NCBI RefSeq assembly: GCF_028595325.1
Contig: NZ_JAQQXR010000009.1
Span: 1 to 64,000, forward strand
Length of the DNA: 64,000 nt
From: Janthinobacterium fluminis
GTDB taxonomy: Bacteria; Pseudomonadota; Gammaproteobacteria; Burkholderiales; Burkholderiaceae_D
Reading direction: 5' to 3'
In this document: piece after piece, positions 34,310 through 43,922 of the stretch
How the letters are laid out: every line of letters begins with the position of its first letter
Position numbering within the stretch: position 1 is the stretch's first letter
The notes under the pieces: generated by a model
Databases searched by the model: none
Seen by the model: only the letters and a program-made list of their open reading frames with translations
What the model was told of the DNA's origin: nothing
Position numbers and translations under genes: made by a program

Positions 34310-36565
34310 ATGAACAACAAAGACCGCGCACCAGCCAGCATCGACCCAGACGACATTGGCTACAACGACACCCCGAACGACCATTTCAGCGCGATCCTCG
34401 ACCAGCGCGTCAGCCGGCGCAACCTGCTGCGCGGCGGCGCGGCGTCGGCCGCCAGCGTCATGCTCGGCTCGCTTGGCCTGAGCGCCTGCGGCGGCAGCAG
34501 CAGCGACAGCCCGGTCAGCCCGACGCCGCCCGTGGTCGTCCCGCAGCCTCCGGAAAAACTGCTGGGCTTCACGGCCGTGGCGAAAAACCTCAGCGACGTC
34601 GTCACCGTGCCGGCCGGCTACACCGCCAGCATCCTCTACGCGCTGGGCGATCCGCTGTCGGCCGCGACCCCGGCCTTCAAGAACGACGGCAGCGACAGCG
34701 ACTACGAAAACCGCGCCGGCGACCACCATGACGGCATGGAATTCTTCGGCCTGAGCGCCGACGGCAAGCCATCCACCACCAGCGTCGAGCGCGGCCTGCT
34801 GGGCGTGAACCACGAAGCGACGACGAACCAGGCCCTGTCCTCGTTCTTCATCCACACCGACGGCGGCAGCAACACGTTGCCGCGCCCGGCCGCCGAAATC
34901 GACAAGGAAACGGCGCTGCACGGCGTCTCCTTCGTCGAAGTGCGCAAGACTGGCGGCAAATGGGAATACGTCAAGGATTCCGCCTTCAACCGCCGCCTGA
35001 CCTGCCTGACCCCCTGCGAAATTTCCGGCCCGGTCAGCGGCAACGCCTTGCTGGTGACCAAGTTCTCGAAGACGGGCACGACCACCCGCGGCACGCTGAA
35101 CAACTGCGGCACGGGCAAGACGCCATGGGGCAGCTTCGTCAGCGGCGAAGAAAACTGGTCCGGCTACTTCACCCGCGCCAAGACCGACGATGCGGCGCGC
35201 GGCAACGACAAGAGCGTCGCCTCGCTGAAACGCTATGGCCGCAGCCAGGGCGCCGCATCGCGCCACGGCTGGGAAAGCGGCGGCAGCGACGACAAGTACG
35301 CGCGCTGGAATAACAGCAAGCTGGGCGCCTCGACGGACGGCAGCGACGACTACCGCAATGAAATGAACGGCATGGGTTACATCCTCGAAGCCGATCCCTA
35401 CAACAAGGGCAAGGCCGCCAAGAAGCGCACCGCGCTGGGCCGCTACGCCCACGAAAGCGCCGCCTTCGGCAAACTGGTCGCCGGCCAGCCGCTGGCCGTC
35501 TACATGGGCGACGACTCGCGCAACGAGTACATCTACAAATTCGTCTCGACGGCCTTGTGGAACGCCGCCGACGCCAATCCGGCCGACATGCTGGCCACCG
35601 GCGACAAATACCTCGACAAGGGCAAGCTCTACGTTGCCAAGTTCACCGCCGACGGCAGCGGTTCCTGGATTGAGCTGTCGATCGGCAACCCGCTGATCGC
35701 CGCCTACGCCGGCTACACCTTCGCCGACCAGGCCGACGTGCTGGTCAACGCCCGCCTCGCCGGCGACGCCGTCGGCGCCACCAAGATGGACCGCCCGGAA
35801 TGGTGCTCGGTGAACCCGGCCAACGGCGAGGTCTACTTCTCGCTGACCAATAACAGCAACCGCAACGTCAACGCCAGCGGCTCCTCGCAACTGGCGCCGG
35901 ACAGCGCCAACCCGCGCGCCTACACGGACATGAAGGGCAACAGCGCGCAGAACGGCAATCCAAACGGCCACATCCTGCGCGTCAAGGAAGGCAGCGGCGG
36001 CGCCGCCGCCCTCGTCTTCAGCTGGGACGTCTACCTGTTCGGCGCCGAGTCGGGCGCCGACGCCGGCAAGGTCAACCTGTCGAGCCTGACCTCGGACCAG
36101 GACTTCTCCAGCCCGGACGGCCTGGCGTTCAGCCCGTCGACCGGCATCTGCTGGATCCAGACCGACGACGGCGCCTACACCGACGTCACCAATTGCATGA
36201 TGCTGGCCGGCCTGCCGGGCCAGGTCGGCGACGGCAAGAAAGTGACGCTGAGCTATCCGACCAACGCCGGCGCCCCGCTGGTGGTCGACACCTTCGTCGG
36301 CAAGGCCGCCACGCCGGACACGCTGAAACGCTTCCTGGTCGGCCCCATCGACAGCGAAATCACGGGCATTTGCGAAACGCCGGACGGCAAGGCGCTGTTC
36401 GTCAACATCCAGCACCCGGGCGAGGGCACGAACCAGGCCAACATCGCCGACCCGAGCAAATACCTGAGCCAGTGGCCAAGCAACGCCGGTTACGGCGCCG
36501 GCAAGCGGCCGCGCTCGGCCACCATCGTCATCACTAAAAACGACGGCGGCCGCATCGGCAGCTAA
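34310..36565 (+). CDS. phoX: PhoX family alkaline phosphatase (Tat-exported lipoprotein)
   Basis: A 751-residue PhoX-like phosphatase that releases phosphate from organic esters outside the cytoplasm and uses Ca/Fe in the family. Tat signal SRRNLLRGG (Arg36-Arg37) followed by a lipobox-like LSAC with C60, so it may be anchored. Visible segments are DHHDGMEFFGLS, LLGVNHEATTNQ, YTDMKGNSAQNGN and FSSPDGLAFSPSTGICWIQTDDG, all typical of the DUF839/PhoX family. A Pho box lies upstream and a strong terminator lies just after. The gene is monocistronic. Confidence 0.88.
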   Translation: MNNKDRAPASIDPDDIGYNDTPNDHFSAILDQRVSRRNLLRGGAASAASVMLGSLGLSACGGSSSDSPVSPTPPVVVPQPPEKLLGFTAVAKNLSDVVTVPAGYTASILYALGDPLSAATPAFKNDGSDSDYENRAGDHHDGMEFFGLSADGKPSTTSVERGLLGVNHEATTNQALSSFFIHTDGGSNTLPRPAAEIDKETALHGVSFVEVRKTGGKWEYVKDSAFNRRLTCLTPCEISGPVSGNALLVTKFSKTGTTTRGTLNNCGTGKTPWGSFVSGEENWSGYFTRAKTDDAARGNDKSVASLKRYGRSQGAASRHGWESGGSDDKYARWNNSKLGASTDGSDDYRNEMNGMGYILEADPYNKGKAAKKRTALGRYAHESAAFGKLVAGQPLAVYMGDDSRNEYIYKFVSTALWNAADANPADMLATGDKYLDKGKLYVAKFTADGSGSWIELSIGNPLIAAYAGYTFADQADVLVNARLAGDAVGATKMDRPEWCSVNPANGEVYFSLTNNSNRNVNASGSSQLAPDSANPRAYTDMKGNSAQNGNPNGHILRVKEGSGGAAALVFSWDVYLFGAESGADAGKVNLSSLTSDQDFSSPDGLAFSPSTGICWIQTDDGAYTDVTNCMMLAGLPGQVGDGKKVTLSYPTNAGAPLVVDTFVGKAATPDTLKRFLVGPIDSEITGICETPDGKALFVNIQHPGEGTNQANIADPSKYLSQWPSNAGYGAGKRPRSATIVITKNDGGRIGS

Positions 36566-36585
36566 GCGGCTTTAGACCAATCCGG

Positions 36586-36621
36586 GCGGGTTCAGTTCCT
36601 ACACTGAACCCGCTTTTTTTT
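36586..36621 (+). terminator. Terminator after phoX
   Basis: Perfect ten-base stem GCGGGTTCAG/CTGAACCCGC (36586-36595 and 36604-36613), eight-base loop, then eight T (36614-36621). Confidence 0.9.
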
Positions 36622-36760
36622 CGCCCCGTCCGGAGAGGCGCCGCCGCAGTGAAATACTGTGCGTTTTGGAGAGAATATAAGGCGAAAATGCGCGCAGAAT
36701 AGTGGCTCAATAGCGAATATTTCGCTCTACACGCATGCGTTCTATGAAGGGGGACAGAAC

Positions 36761-37216
36761 ATGTCCAACATCAAGATATTCAAGTTCGACGGCGCCATCC
36801 AGGGCTACCCGGAATCCCGGCCGAGCAGCGTGGCGGCGATGCGCGCCCAGCTTGCCGAGCTCGTCGGCAACGCCGCCATCGTCTCGATGCACAAGGCGGC
36901 GCTGCCGATGAAGCCCTGTCCGGGCATGCCCAGCGGCTCCATCAATGTCTATGAGGTGACGGCGCTGGCCTGGTTCACGCTCGAGCATCGCGACGACGGC
37001 ACCCAGGGATTCGTGCGCCTGGCCGACTTCGACGCCGATGCGGCGGGCATTACTGCAGAGTTCGCCTCGCTGCGGCGCCCCGCCCCGGCGCGCTCGGCGC
37101 ATCCGCTGCGGACCTATGCGCGCGACTGGGCCGGCGGCATGGTGAGCTACCAGCCCAAGGGCCGGCCCAGCGCCGCCGCCCAGCCGCTGCGCAAGCGCGC
37201 CACCGAAAACGCCTGA
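36761..37216 (+). CDS. Hypothetical protein
   Basis: A 151-residue soluble protein starting at ATG 36761, with GAAGGGGGA before it. The frame is open upstream to 36659 but without a ribosome binding site. It has no signal peptide or membrane segment. A compact domain (residues 1-110) ends in FVRLADFDADAAGITAEFASLRR, and the last 40 residues are Pro/Ala/Arg-rich and probably disordered. I do not recognise the family. It has its own AT-rich upstream region and faces the M50 gene. Confidence 0.6.
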   Translation: MSNIKIFKFDGAIQGYPESRPSSVAAMRAQLAELVGNAAIVSMHKAALPMKPCPGMPSGSINVYEVTALAWFTLEHRDDGTQGFVRLADFDADAAGITAEFASLRRPAPARSAHPLRTYARDWAGGMVSYQPKGRPSAAAQPLRKRATENA

Positions 37217-37232
37217 GCGGGCGCCGCCGCGC

Positions 37233-37808
37233 TCAGAAACGCCACAGCGCCGGCAACAGCTCCGGCCGGACATGGCGCAGGGCCGCGCCGGCCAGCCCGG
37301 CGATGAGCAGACAGGGCCAGGAGCGCGCGGCGATGCGCCAGTCCGCCGCCGACGGCCAGCAGGCCAGGAATTGCGGCGCCACGGCAAAAGCCAGCATCAG
37401 GTCCAGCGTTTCGAAGGACCAGCCGGGCCGGGTGCGCCAGGCCGCCACCCAAAACGGCAGCGCCAGTACCAGGAACGGCGCCAGCGCCGCCGGCGCCGCG
37501 TTGTACCAGCGGACGCGGGTCAGCAGCACCGAGCCGAGCTCCCAGCCTTGGCCGACGCGGCGCGGCACGACGGTGAACGCGGTCGGCCGGGCCAGCGTCA
37601 GCAAGCCGACGCCGAAATGCGCCAGTTCGTGGCACAGCGTGCCGGCCAGCGTGAACAGGAAGAAAAACGGGTGGCGCGCCGACAGCGCGCGGATCAGCAG
37701 CGCCAGCAGCAGCGACGGCGCCAGGTAGAGCAGCATCTCGCGCTGCTGGCAAACCCAGGCTGGCGCCAGCGCCGTACAGGCGGACAGCATGGCGGTTGGC
37801 GCCGGCAT
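37233..37808 (-). CDS. M50-like integral membrane metallopeptidase
   Basis: A 191-residue membrane protein with about five helices. The first catalytic helix carries HELAH in FTLAGTLCHELAHFGVGLL, near residues 59-63, as in site-2-type proteases. The second ligand motif of S2P enzymes is not evident, so activity is uncertain. It follows tdk after three bases and probably depends on tdk translation. The ATG at 37808 has a weak ribosome binding site; an internal ATG at codon 25 (MLLYLAPSLLLALL) is a possible alternative. Confidence 0.65.
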   Translation of the reverse strand: MPAPTAMLSACTALAPAWVCQQREMLLYLAPSLLLALLIRALSARHPFFFLFTLAGTLCHELAHFGVGLLTLARPTAFTVVPRRVGQGWELGSVLLTRVRWYNAAPAALAPFLVLALPFWVAAWRTRPGWSFETLDLMLAFAVAPQFLACWPSAADWRIAARSWPCLLIAGLAGAALRHVRPELLPALWRF

Positions 37809-37811
37809 CGC

Positions 37812-38363
37812 CTAGCCGGTGTAGAAGCAGCGTCCGCAAGCCTGGCGGTAGCGCTCGTTGCCGCCGATGCTGATCTGCTCGCCCTGCCTGAGGCGCTTGC
37901 CGTCCGCGTCGACGCGGATGTTCATCGTCGCCTTCTTGCCGCAGCTGCAGATGTTCTTGAGTTCCTCCAGGTCGTCGGCCAGCGCCAGCAGATAGGCCGA
38001 ACCGGGGAAAGGCTCGCCCATGAAGTCGCTGCGCAAGCCGTAGCAAATGACGGGCACGCCCTTGACCTGGGCCAGTTGGTGCAACTGCCGCACCTGCGCC
38101 GCGCTGAGGAACTGCGCCTCGTCCACCAGCACGCAGGCCACCTTCGGGATGGCGGCGAGGAAATCGGTGGCGGCGTCGAACACGGCCACCTCGCGCTGCG
38201 GCCCCAGGCGCGACGTCACCTGGCCGACGCCGTAACGGCTGTCGATGGCCGCCGTGTACAGCAGCACCGTCTGGCCCTGCTCCTCGTAGTTGTGGGCGAC
38301 CTGCAACAAAGCCGTCGATTTGCCGGCGTTCATCGCCGAATACCTGAAATATAGTTTTGCCAC
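37812..38363 (-). CDS. tdk: Thymidine kinase
   Basis: A 183-residue class II thymidine kinase that phosphorylates thymidine with ATP. The P-loop is in FRYSAMNAGKSTALLQ. The Asp/Glu motif is VLVDEAQFL, and the lasso region has YGLRSDFMGEPFPGS. Four structural-zinc Cys occur in CSCGKK and CGRC. The GTG at 38363 is chosen because AAGG lies seven bases upstream and family proteins begin MAKLYFRYS. An upstream in-frame start at 38390 would add nine unmatched residues. Confidence 0.92.
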   Translation of the reverse strand: MAKLYFRYSAMNAGKSTALLQVAHNYEEQGQTVLLYTAAIDSRYGVGQVTSRLGPQREVAVFDAATDFLAAIPKVACVLVDEAQFLSAAQVRQLHQLAQVKGVPVICYGLRSDFMGEPFPGSAYLLALADDLEELKNICSCGKKATMNIRVDADGKRLRQGEQISIGGNERYRQACGRCFYTG

Positions 38364-38561
38364 TGCCGACCTTCTGCCAGTAAATCCCAAAGACGGCGAT
38401 TATAAATCCCGGCGCGCCGCCGCCGCCAAAAAACCGGTTGCCGGCGCGGCGGTCCCATCCCGGCCCCTTGCAAAATCCGCATATGCAAGCGCGGAAACAT
38501 TCCTTCCGCCGCCGCGCCGCCCGGCCTACCATGCGCCCTTTCCGCTTCAGGAGCAATCCGT

Positions 38562-39938
38562 ATGAACACACCCCCCACCCCGGCCCTATTCGGCCTCATC
38601 GGCAACACGCCGCTGGTCGAGGTCACCAGGATAGACACCGGCCTGTGCCAATTGTTCCTGAAACTGGAGTCGCAGAACCCCGGCGGCTCGATCAAGGACC
38701 GCGTCGGCCTGTCCATCATCGAGGCGGCCGAGGCCGACGGCCGGCTGCGCCCGGGCGGCATCATCGTCGAGGCGACGGCCGGCAACACCGGCCTCGGCCT
38801 GGCGCTGGTGGGCCGCCTGAAGGGCTACCGCGTGCTGCTGGTGGTGCCCGACAAGATGTCGGCGGAAAAAGTGCTGCACCTGAAGGCGCTCGGCGCCGAG
38901 GTGCGCAGCACCCGCTCCGACGTCGCCAAGGGCCACCCCGAGTACTACCAGGACTACGCGGCGCGCCTGGCGCGCGAACTGCCGGACGCCTTCCTCGCCG
39001 ACCAGTTTAACAACCCGGCCAATCCGCGCGCCCACGAAACGACGACGGCGCCGGAAATCTGGCGGCAAAGCGGCCACGCCGTCGACGCCATCGTCGTCGG
39101 CGTCGGCTCGTCCGGCACGCTGACCGGCCTGAGCAACTACTTCCGCCAGGTCCAGCCGGCCCTGGAATTCGTGCTGGCCGACCCGCAAGGCTCCATCCTC
39201 AGCGAATACGTCGACACGGGCCGGCTTGCCGCCACCAGCGGCGCCTGGGCCGTCGAAGGCATAGGCGAGGACTTCATCCCGGCCATCGCCGACTTCAGCG
39301 GCGTGCGCAAGACCTACACGGTCAGCGACCAGGACAGCTTCGACAGCGCCCGCGCCCTGCTGCGCGCCGAGGGCATCCTGGGCGGCTCGTCGAGCGGCAC
39401 GCTGCTGGCGGCGGCGCTGCGCTACTGCCGCGAGCAAACCACGCCGAAGCGCGTCGTCACCTTCGTCTGCGACACCGGCGCGCGCTACCTGTCCAAGGTC
39501 TACAACGACGGCTGGATGTTCGACCAGGGCCTGCTGCAGCGCCCGCCGCTGGGCGACCTGCGCGACCTGATCGGCCGCCGCTTCGACGCCGGCGACGTCG
39601 TCAGCGTGGCGCCGTCCGACACGCTGCTGACGGCCTTCAACCGCATGCGCGGCGCCGACCTGGCGCAACTGCCCGTGCTCGACGGCGCCCGCCTGGCCGG
39701 CATCATCGACGAGTCCGACCTGCTGCTGCAGGTGGCGCAGCAGCCCGAACGCTTCACCGGCCTGGTCGGCGAGACGATGACGCGCCAGCTGGAAACGCTG
39801 CGCCCGGACGCCGGCCTGGCGGCCCTGCGGGCGACGCTGGCGCGCGGCCTGACGGCCGTCGTCGCCGACGACTGGCGCTTCTACGGCCTGATCACCCGCT
39901 TCGACCTTCTCAACCACTTACGCAGGACATTATCTTGA
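38562..39938 (+). CDS. Cystathionine beta-synthase
   Basis: A 458-residue PLP enzyme that condenses serine with homocysteine. PLP Lys K45 is in NPGGSIKDRV, and the phosphate loop is GSSSGT near 290. The C-terminal 120 residues hold a pair of CBS domains (RFDAGDVVSVAPSDTLLTAF and GETMTRQLETLRPDAGLAAL), which separates it from cysteine synthase. It overlaps the downstream gamma-lyase gene by four bases, giving a reverse transsulfuration operon. The AdoMet response of the CBS pair is not known here. Confidence 0.88.
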   Translation: MNTPPTPALFGLIGNTPLVEVTRIDTGLCQLFLKLESQNPGGSIKDRVGLSIIEAAEADGRLRPGGIIVEATAGNTGLGLALVGRLKGYRVLLVVPDKMSAEKVLHLKALGAEVRSTRSDVAKGHPEYYQDYAARLARELPDAFLADQFNNPANPRAHETTTAPEIWRQSGHAVDAIVVGVGSSGTLTGLSNYFRQVQPALEFVLADPQGSILSEYVDTGRLAATSGAWAVEGIGEDFIPAIADFSGVRKTYTVSDQDSFDSARALLRAEGILGGSSSGTLLAAALRYCREQTTPKRVVTFVCDTGARYLSKVYNDGWMFDQGLLQRPPLGDLRDLIGRRFDAGDVVSVAPSDTLLTAFNRMRGADLAQLPVLDGARLAGIIDESDLLLQVAQQPERFTGLVGETMTRQLETLRPDAGLAALRATLARGLTAVVADDWRFYGLITRFDLLNHLRRTLS

Positions 39939-41125
39939 GCCAGAAAAACACCCCCGCCGCCCGCAAGGCCCATCTGGCCACCCGCGTGATCCACGCCGGC
40001 CAGTCGCCCGACCCGACGACCGGCGCCATCATGCCGCCGATCTACGCCACCTCGACCTATGTGCAGGACAGCCCCGGCGTGCACAAGGGCCTCGACTACG
40101 GCCGCTCGCACAACCCGACGCGCTGGGCGCTGGAGCGCTGCGTCGCCGACCTCGAAGGCGGCGCCCAGGGCTTCGCCTTCGCCTCCGGCCTGGCGGCCAT
40201 CGCGACGGTGCTGGAACTGGCCGACGCCGGCGCCCACATCATCGCCGGCGACGACATGTATGGCGGCAGCTACCGCCTGTTCGAGCGCGTGCGCCGGCGC
40301 AGCGCCGGGCTCGACTTCAGCTATGTCGACTTGACCAAGCCGGAGAGCCTGCTGGCGGCGATCCGCCCGGAGACGCGCATGGTCTGGGTGGAAACGCCGA
40401 CCAACCCGATGCTGAAACTGGCCGACCTGCGCGCCATCGCCGCCATCTGCCGCGAGCGCGGCATCATCGCCGTGGCCGACAACACCTTCGCCAGCCCGAT
40501 CGTGCAGCGGCCGCTGGAGGCGGGCTTCGACATCGTCGTCCACTCGACCACCAAGTACCTGAACGGCCACTCCGACATCATCGGCGGCATCGCCGTCGTC
40601 GGCGCCGAAACCCGCCAGGCCGACTGGCGCGAGCAACTGGCCTTCCTGCAGAACTCGGTGGGCGCCATCGCCGGCCCCTTCGACAGCTTCCTCGCGCTGC
40701 GCGGCGTGAAGACGCTGGCGATCCGCATGCAACGCCATTGCGCCAGCGCGCTGGCGCTGGCGCAGTGGCTGGAAAGCCAGCCGCTGGTCAAGCGCGTGCA
40801 CTACCCCGGCCTGGCCTCGCACCCGCAGCACGCGCTGGCCAGGCGCCAGATGGACGGCTTCGGCGGCATCATCTCCGTCGAACTGGCCACCGACCTGGCG
40901 GGCGCGCGCCGCTTCCTGGAACGCTGCGAGGTGTTCGCGCTGGCCGAAAGCCTGGGCGGCGTCGAAAGCCTGATCGAGCACCCGGCCCTGATGACGCACG
41001 CCTCGATCCCGGCGCCGCAGCGGGCCGCGCTGGGCATCGGCGACGCGCTGGTGCGCCTGTCGGTCGGCATCGAGGACCTCGACGACCTGCGCCACGATCT
41101 GGCGACGGCGCTGGCGGCGATCTGA
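39935..41125 (+). CDS. Cystathionine gamma-lyase-type PLP enzyme
   Basis: A 396-residue Cys/Met metabolism enzyme that converts cystathionine to cysteine or related products. THVIHAGQ-like ATRVIHAGQ, PIYATSTY and GLDYGRSHNPTR are typical. PLP Lys K207 is in VHSTTKYLNGHSD. SLGGVESLIEHPALMTHA is a lyase/synthase signature. It starts with TTG at 39935, inside the stop of the synthase gene, with AGGA seven bases upstream. Together with the synthase it makes cysteine from homocysteine. Cystathionine gamma-synthase is less likely given this partner. Confidence 0.85.
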   Translation: MSQKNTPAARKAHLATRVIHAGQSPDPTTGAIMPPIYATSTYVQDSPGVHKGLDYGRSHNPTRWALERCVADLEGGAQGFAFASGLAAIATVLELADAGAHIIAGDDMYGGSYRLFERVRRRSAGLDFSYVDLTKPESLLAAIRPETRMVWVETPTNPMLKLADLRAIAAICRERGIIAVADNTFASPIVQRPLEAGFDIVVHSTTKYLNGHSDIIGGIAVVGAETRQADWREQLAFLQNSVGAIAGPFDSFLALRGVKTLAIRMQRHCASALALAQWLESQPLVKRVHYPGLASHPQHALARRQMDGFGGIISVELATDLAGARRFLERCEVFALAESLGGVESLIEHPALMTHASIPAPQRAALGIGDALVRLSVGIEDLDDLRHDLATALAAI

Positions 41126-41131
41126 GGCAAA

Positions 41132-41149
41132 GGCCGGCCTACGCCGGCC
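41132..41149 (+). terminator. Hairpin after the transsulfuration operon
   Basis: GGCCGGC-CTAC-GCCGGCC (41132-41149), followed only by GTTTCC, so a weak or factor-assisted terminator. Confidence 0.4.
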
Positions 41150-41297
41150 GTTTCCGGCCTTGCAAATGTAACGATATGGCAATCTGAGCGTTTGATTCAC
41201 CTTCCCGTCCGCGCCGTTTTCCGCTGTTGACACGCTCCGCAAATCAGTGGAGAGTGGGTGTTGTAATGCAAGATTTGTTGCATGTCGGGGGCGGACC

Positions 41298-42017
41298 ATG
41301 AAAACCTTACTCTTCCTGTTGAGCGTGCTGCTGGCGGCGGCGCCGGCCCGGTCCGCGCCGCCGCTGGTGCTCAACTCCGCCTTCACCGCCCCCATCACGG
41401 CGCCCGCCGGCGACGGCCTGCTGGACCTGCTGTACGCCGAGCTGTTCCGGCGCGTCGGCGTCGCAGTCGAAATCCAGAGCGCCTCGGCCGAGCGCGGCCT
41501 GCTCAACGCCAACAGCGGCATCGACGACGGCGACGTCTCGCGCGTGTTCGGCATCGAGCAAGCCTACCCCAACCTGGTGCGCGTGCCGGAGCCGGTGTTG
41601 TATTACCAGATGGTGGCCTTCAGCCGCAAGGCGCCGTTCGCCGTGGCCGGGACGGCCAGTCTGCGCCCCTACGACGTCGGCATCCTGACCGGCTGGAAAA
41701 TCCTCGAACGCACGATCGTCGGCAGCCGCTCGCTGCTCAAGCTGGAAACGGGGCGCCAGCTCTTCGCCATGCTCGACCTGGGCCGCATCGATGTCGCCGT
41801 CATCGAAAAATTCGAGGGCCTGCACTTCATCAAGAGTATGGACTTGCAGGGCATCGCCATGATGCAGCCGGCCCTGGTCGAAGGCGACTGGTTCCTCTAC
41901 CTGCACAAACGCCACGCCGCGCTGGCGCCGCGGCTGGCCGAGGCGCTGCGCGCCATGAAGCGCGACGGCACGCACGGGCGCATCGTCGCCGCCGTGATGC
42001 GCCGCTACGCGCAATAG
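41298..42017 (+). CDS. Periplasmic binding protein (SBP_bac_3-like), signal cluster
   Basis: A 239-residue exported protein. The ATG at 41298 gives a signal peptide (LLFLLSVLLAAAPARSA); the frame upstream lacks a ribosome binding site. The fold resembles family 3 amino-acid binding proteins: LLDLLYAELFRRVGVAVEIQ, a hinge near YDVGILTGWK, and C-terminal LAEALRAMKRDGTHGRIVA. It lies nine bases before a sensor kinase and no permease is near, so it may deliver ligand to the kinase rather than serve uptake. Confidence 0.7.
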   Translation: MKTLLFLLSVLLAAAPARSAPPLVLNSAFTAPITAPAGDGLLDLLYAELFRRVGVAVEIQSASAERGLLNANSGIDDGDVSRVFGIEQAYPNLVRVPEPVLYYQMVAFSRKAPFAVAGTASLRPYDVGILTGWKILERTIVGSRSLLKLETGRQLFAMLDLGRIDVAVIEKFEGLHFIKSMDLQGIAMMQPALVEGDWFLYLHKRHAALAPRLAEALRAMKRDGTHGRIVAAVMRRYAQ

Positions 42018-42026
42018 GGGCGGGCC

Positions 42027-43922
42027 GTGCGCGCGCTGCCGCCCCCGTGGTTAGGCGAACTGGCGCGCAGCCACCTGGGGCGCCGCTTCGCCATCCTGAT
42101 TCTTTTGTTCAGTTCGCTTGTGACCCTGCTGTCGACGGCCTTCCAACTGGCCCTCGAATACCGCCGCGACGTCAGGGACATCGCGGCCCAGCTCGGCCAG
42201 GTCGAAGCCAGTTACGCGGCCAGCCTGGCATCGAGTTTGTGGATTACCAGCAACAACGACTTGCAGCTGCAACTGCAGGGCGTGATGCGCCTGCCCGACC
42301 TGCAATACGCCGAAGTGCGCTCGGAGGTGGGCCAGCTCGTCGCCAAAGCGGGCCAGCCGGGCGCCGGCGCCATCCTCAGCCGCGAATTCCCGCTGCGCTT
42401 CACGCACCGCGGGCAAGCCGTCTACATCGGCAAGGTGCGCCTGGTCGCCAGCCTGGACGGCGTCTACCGGCGCCTGCGCGAGAAGGTGATCGTCATCCTC
42501 GTCACGCAAACCGCCAAAACCTTCCTCGTCTCGCTGTTCATCCTGGTGCTGTTCCAGTACCTGCTGGGGCGCCACCTGAAACGCATCGCCGCGTATTCGG
42601 ACCGGCTGTTCGCCGGGCCGGCCGAGGACGCGCTGGCGCTGCGGCGGCGCGGCGGCGCCGGCGACGAGCTGGACCATATGGTGGCGGCGCTGAACGGCAT
42701 GCGCGCGCGCCTCGACCAGACCCTGCGCGGCCTGCAGGAAAGCGAGTTCCGCTGGAAGTTCGCGCTCGAGGGCGCCGGCGACGGCGTCTGGGACTTCGAC
42801 ATCCCCAGCGGCGCCGTCATCTACTCGCCGCGCTGGAAGGAGATGCTCGGCTACCGCGACGAGGAACTGGCCAACCACCTCGACACCTACACGACGCTGT
42901 GCCACCCGGACGACCTGCGCCGCGCGCAGGTGCTGCTGGACGCCAATTTCGCCGGCTTGACCGACACCTACAGCATCGAGCAGCGCATGCGCTGCAAGGA
43001 CGGCAGCTGGAAGTGGGTGATGGCGCGCGGCATGGTCGTGGCCAAGGACGCCGGCGGCCGCGCCCTCCGCATGATCGGCACGCACACCGACGTCAGCGCC
43101 CGCCGCAACGCCGAGGACGCCGTGCAAACCATGCTGGCGCAGACCGAGCAGGCGCGCGCGGCGCTGCGCGCCGCCAACGCCGGCATGGAAGCCCAGGTGC
43201 GCGAGCGCACCGCCCAGCTGGAGCTGGCCAACAAGGAGTTGGAGGCGTTCTCGTACTCCGTCTCGCACGACCTGCGCAGCCCGCTGCGCGGCATCGACGG
43301 CTGGAGCCTGGCCCTGCAGGAAGACTACGGCGAGCGGCTCGACGCCACCGGCCGCCAGTACCTGGACCGGGTGCGCGGCGAATCGCAGCGCATGGGCCGG
43401 CTGATCGACGACATGCTGCACTTCTCGCGCCTGGGACGCGCGGCCATGACACTGCGCGAAGTCGACCTGACGGCGATGGCGCGGCAGATCGCCGCGCGCA
43501 TCGCCGAGCGCGAGCCGGAGCGCGCCTTCGTCTTCGACATCGAGGAGGGGCTGGCGGCCAGCGGCGACTGCCGCCTGCTGGAGGTGGCGCTGGAAAACCT
43601 GCTGCAAAACGCCGCCAAATTCAGCGCCGGGCGCGCGCCGGCGCGTATCGCCGTCGGCCGCGCCGGCGCCGCCGACGCGGGCGCCCAGCCCGCCGCGCGC
43701 GCCTTCTTCGTGCGCGACAACGGCGCCGGTTTCGACATGCTGTACGCGCAAAAACTGTTCGGCGTGTTCCAGCGCCTGCACAAGGCCAGCGAATTCCCCG
43801 GCAGCGGCATCGGCCTGGCGACGGTGCAGCGCATCGTCCAGCGCCACGGCGGCGCCGTCTGGGGCGAGGCCGCCATCGGCAGCGGCGCCACCTTTTACTT
43901 CACCCTGAAGGACCAGCCATGA
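42027..43922 (+). CDS. Sensor histidine kinase with PAS domain
   Basis: A 631-residue membrane kinase starting with GTG at 42027 after GGGCGGG. Two helices (about 21-44 and 154-181) enclose a periplasmic domain of about 110 residues. A HAMP-like linker and a PAS/PAC domain follow (about 245-365). HisKA has H414 in YSVSHDLRSPLRG, and the ATPase domain has NLLQNAAKFS, DNGAGFD and GSGIGLATV. There is no receiver, so output should go to the overlapping response regulator (ATGA at 43919). Confidence 0.87.
   Translation: MRALPPPWLGELARSHLGRRFAILILLFSSLVTLLSTAFQLALEYRRDVRDIAAQLGQVEASYAASLASSLWITSNNDLQLQLQGVMRLPDLQYAEVRSEVGQLVAKAGQPGAGAILSREFPLRFTHRGQAVYIGKVRLVASLDGVYRRLREKVIVILVTQTAKTFLVSLFILVLFQYLLGRHLKRIAAYSDRLFAGPAEDALALRRRGGAGDELDHMVAALNGMRARLDQTLRGLQESEFRWKFALEGAGDGVWDFDIPSGAVIYSPRWKEMLGYRDEELANHLDTYTTLCHPDDLRRAQVLLDANFAGLTDTYSIEQRMRCKDGSWKWVMARGMVVAKDAGGRALRMIGTHTDVSARRNAEDAVQTMLAQTEQARAALRAANAGMEAQVRERTAQLELANKELEAFSYSVSHDLRSPLRGIDGWSLALQEDYGERLDATGRQYLDRVRGESQRMGRLIDDMLHFSRLGRAAMTLREVDLTAMARQIAARIAEREPERAFVFDIEEGLAASGDCRLLEVALENLLQNAAKFSAGRAPARIAVGRAGAADAGAQPAARAFFVRDNGAGFDMLYAQKLFGVFQRLHKASEFPGSGIGLATVQRIVQRHGGAVWGEAAIGSGATFYFTLKDQP

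Noticed and set aside
41227..41232. A consensus -35 TTGACA upstream of the binding protein gene
   Set aside because: No acceptable -10 lies 16-18 bases downstream, so I do not call a promoter.
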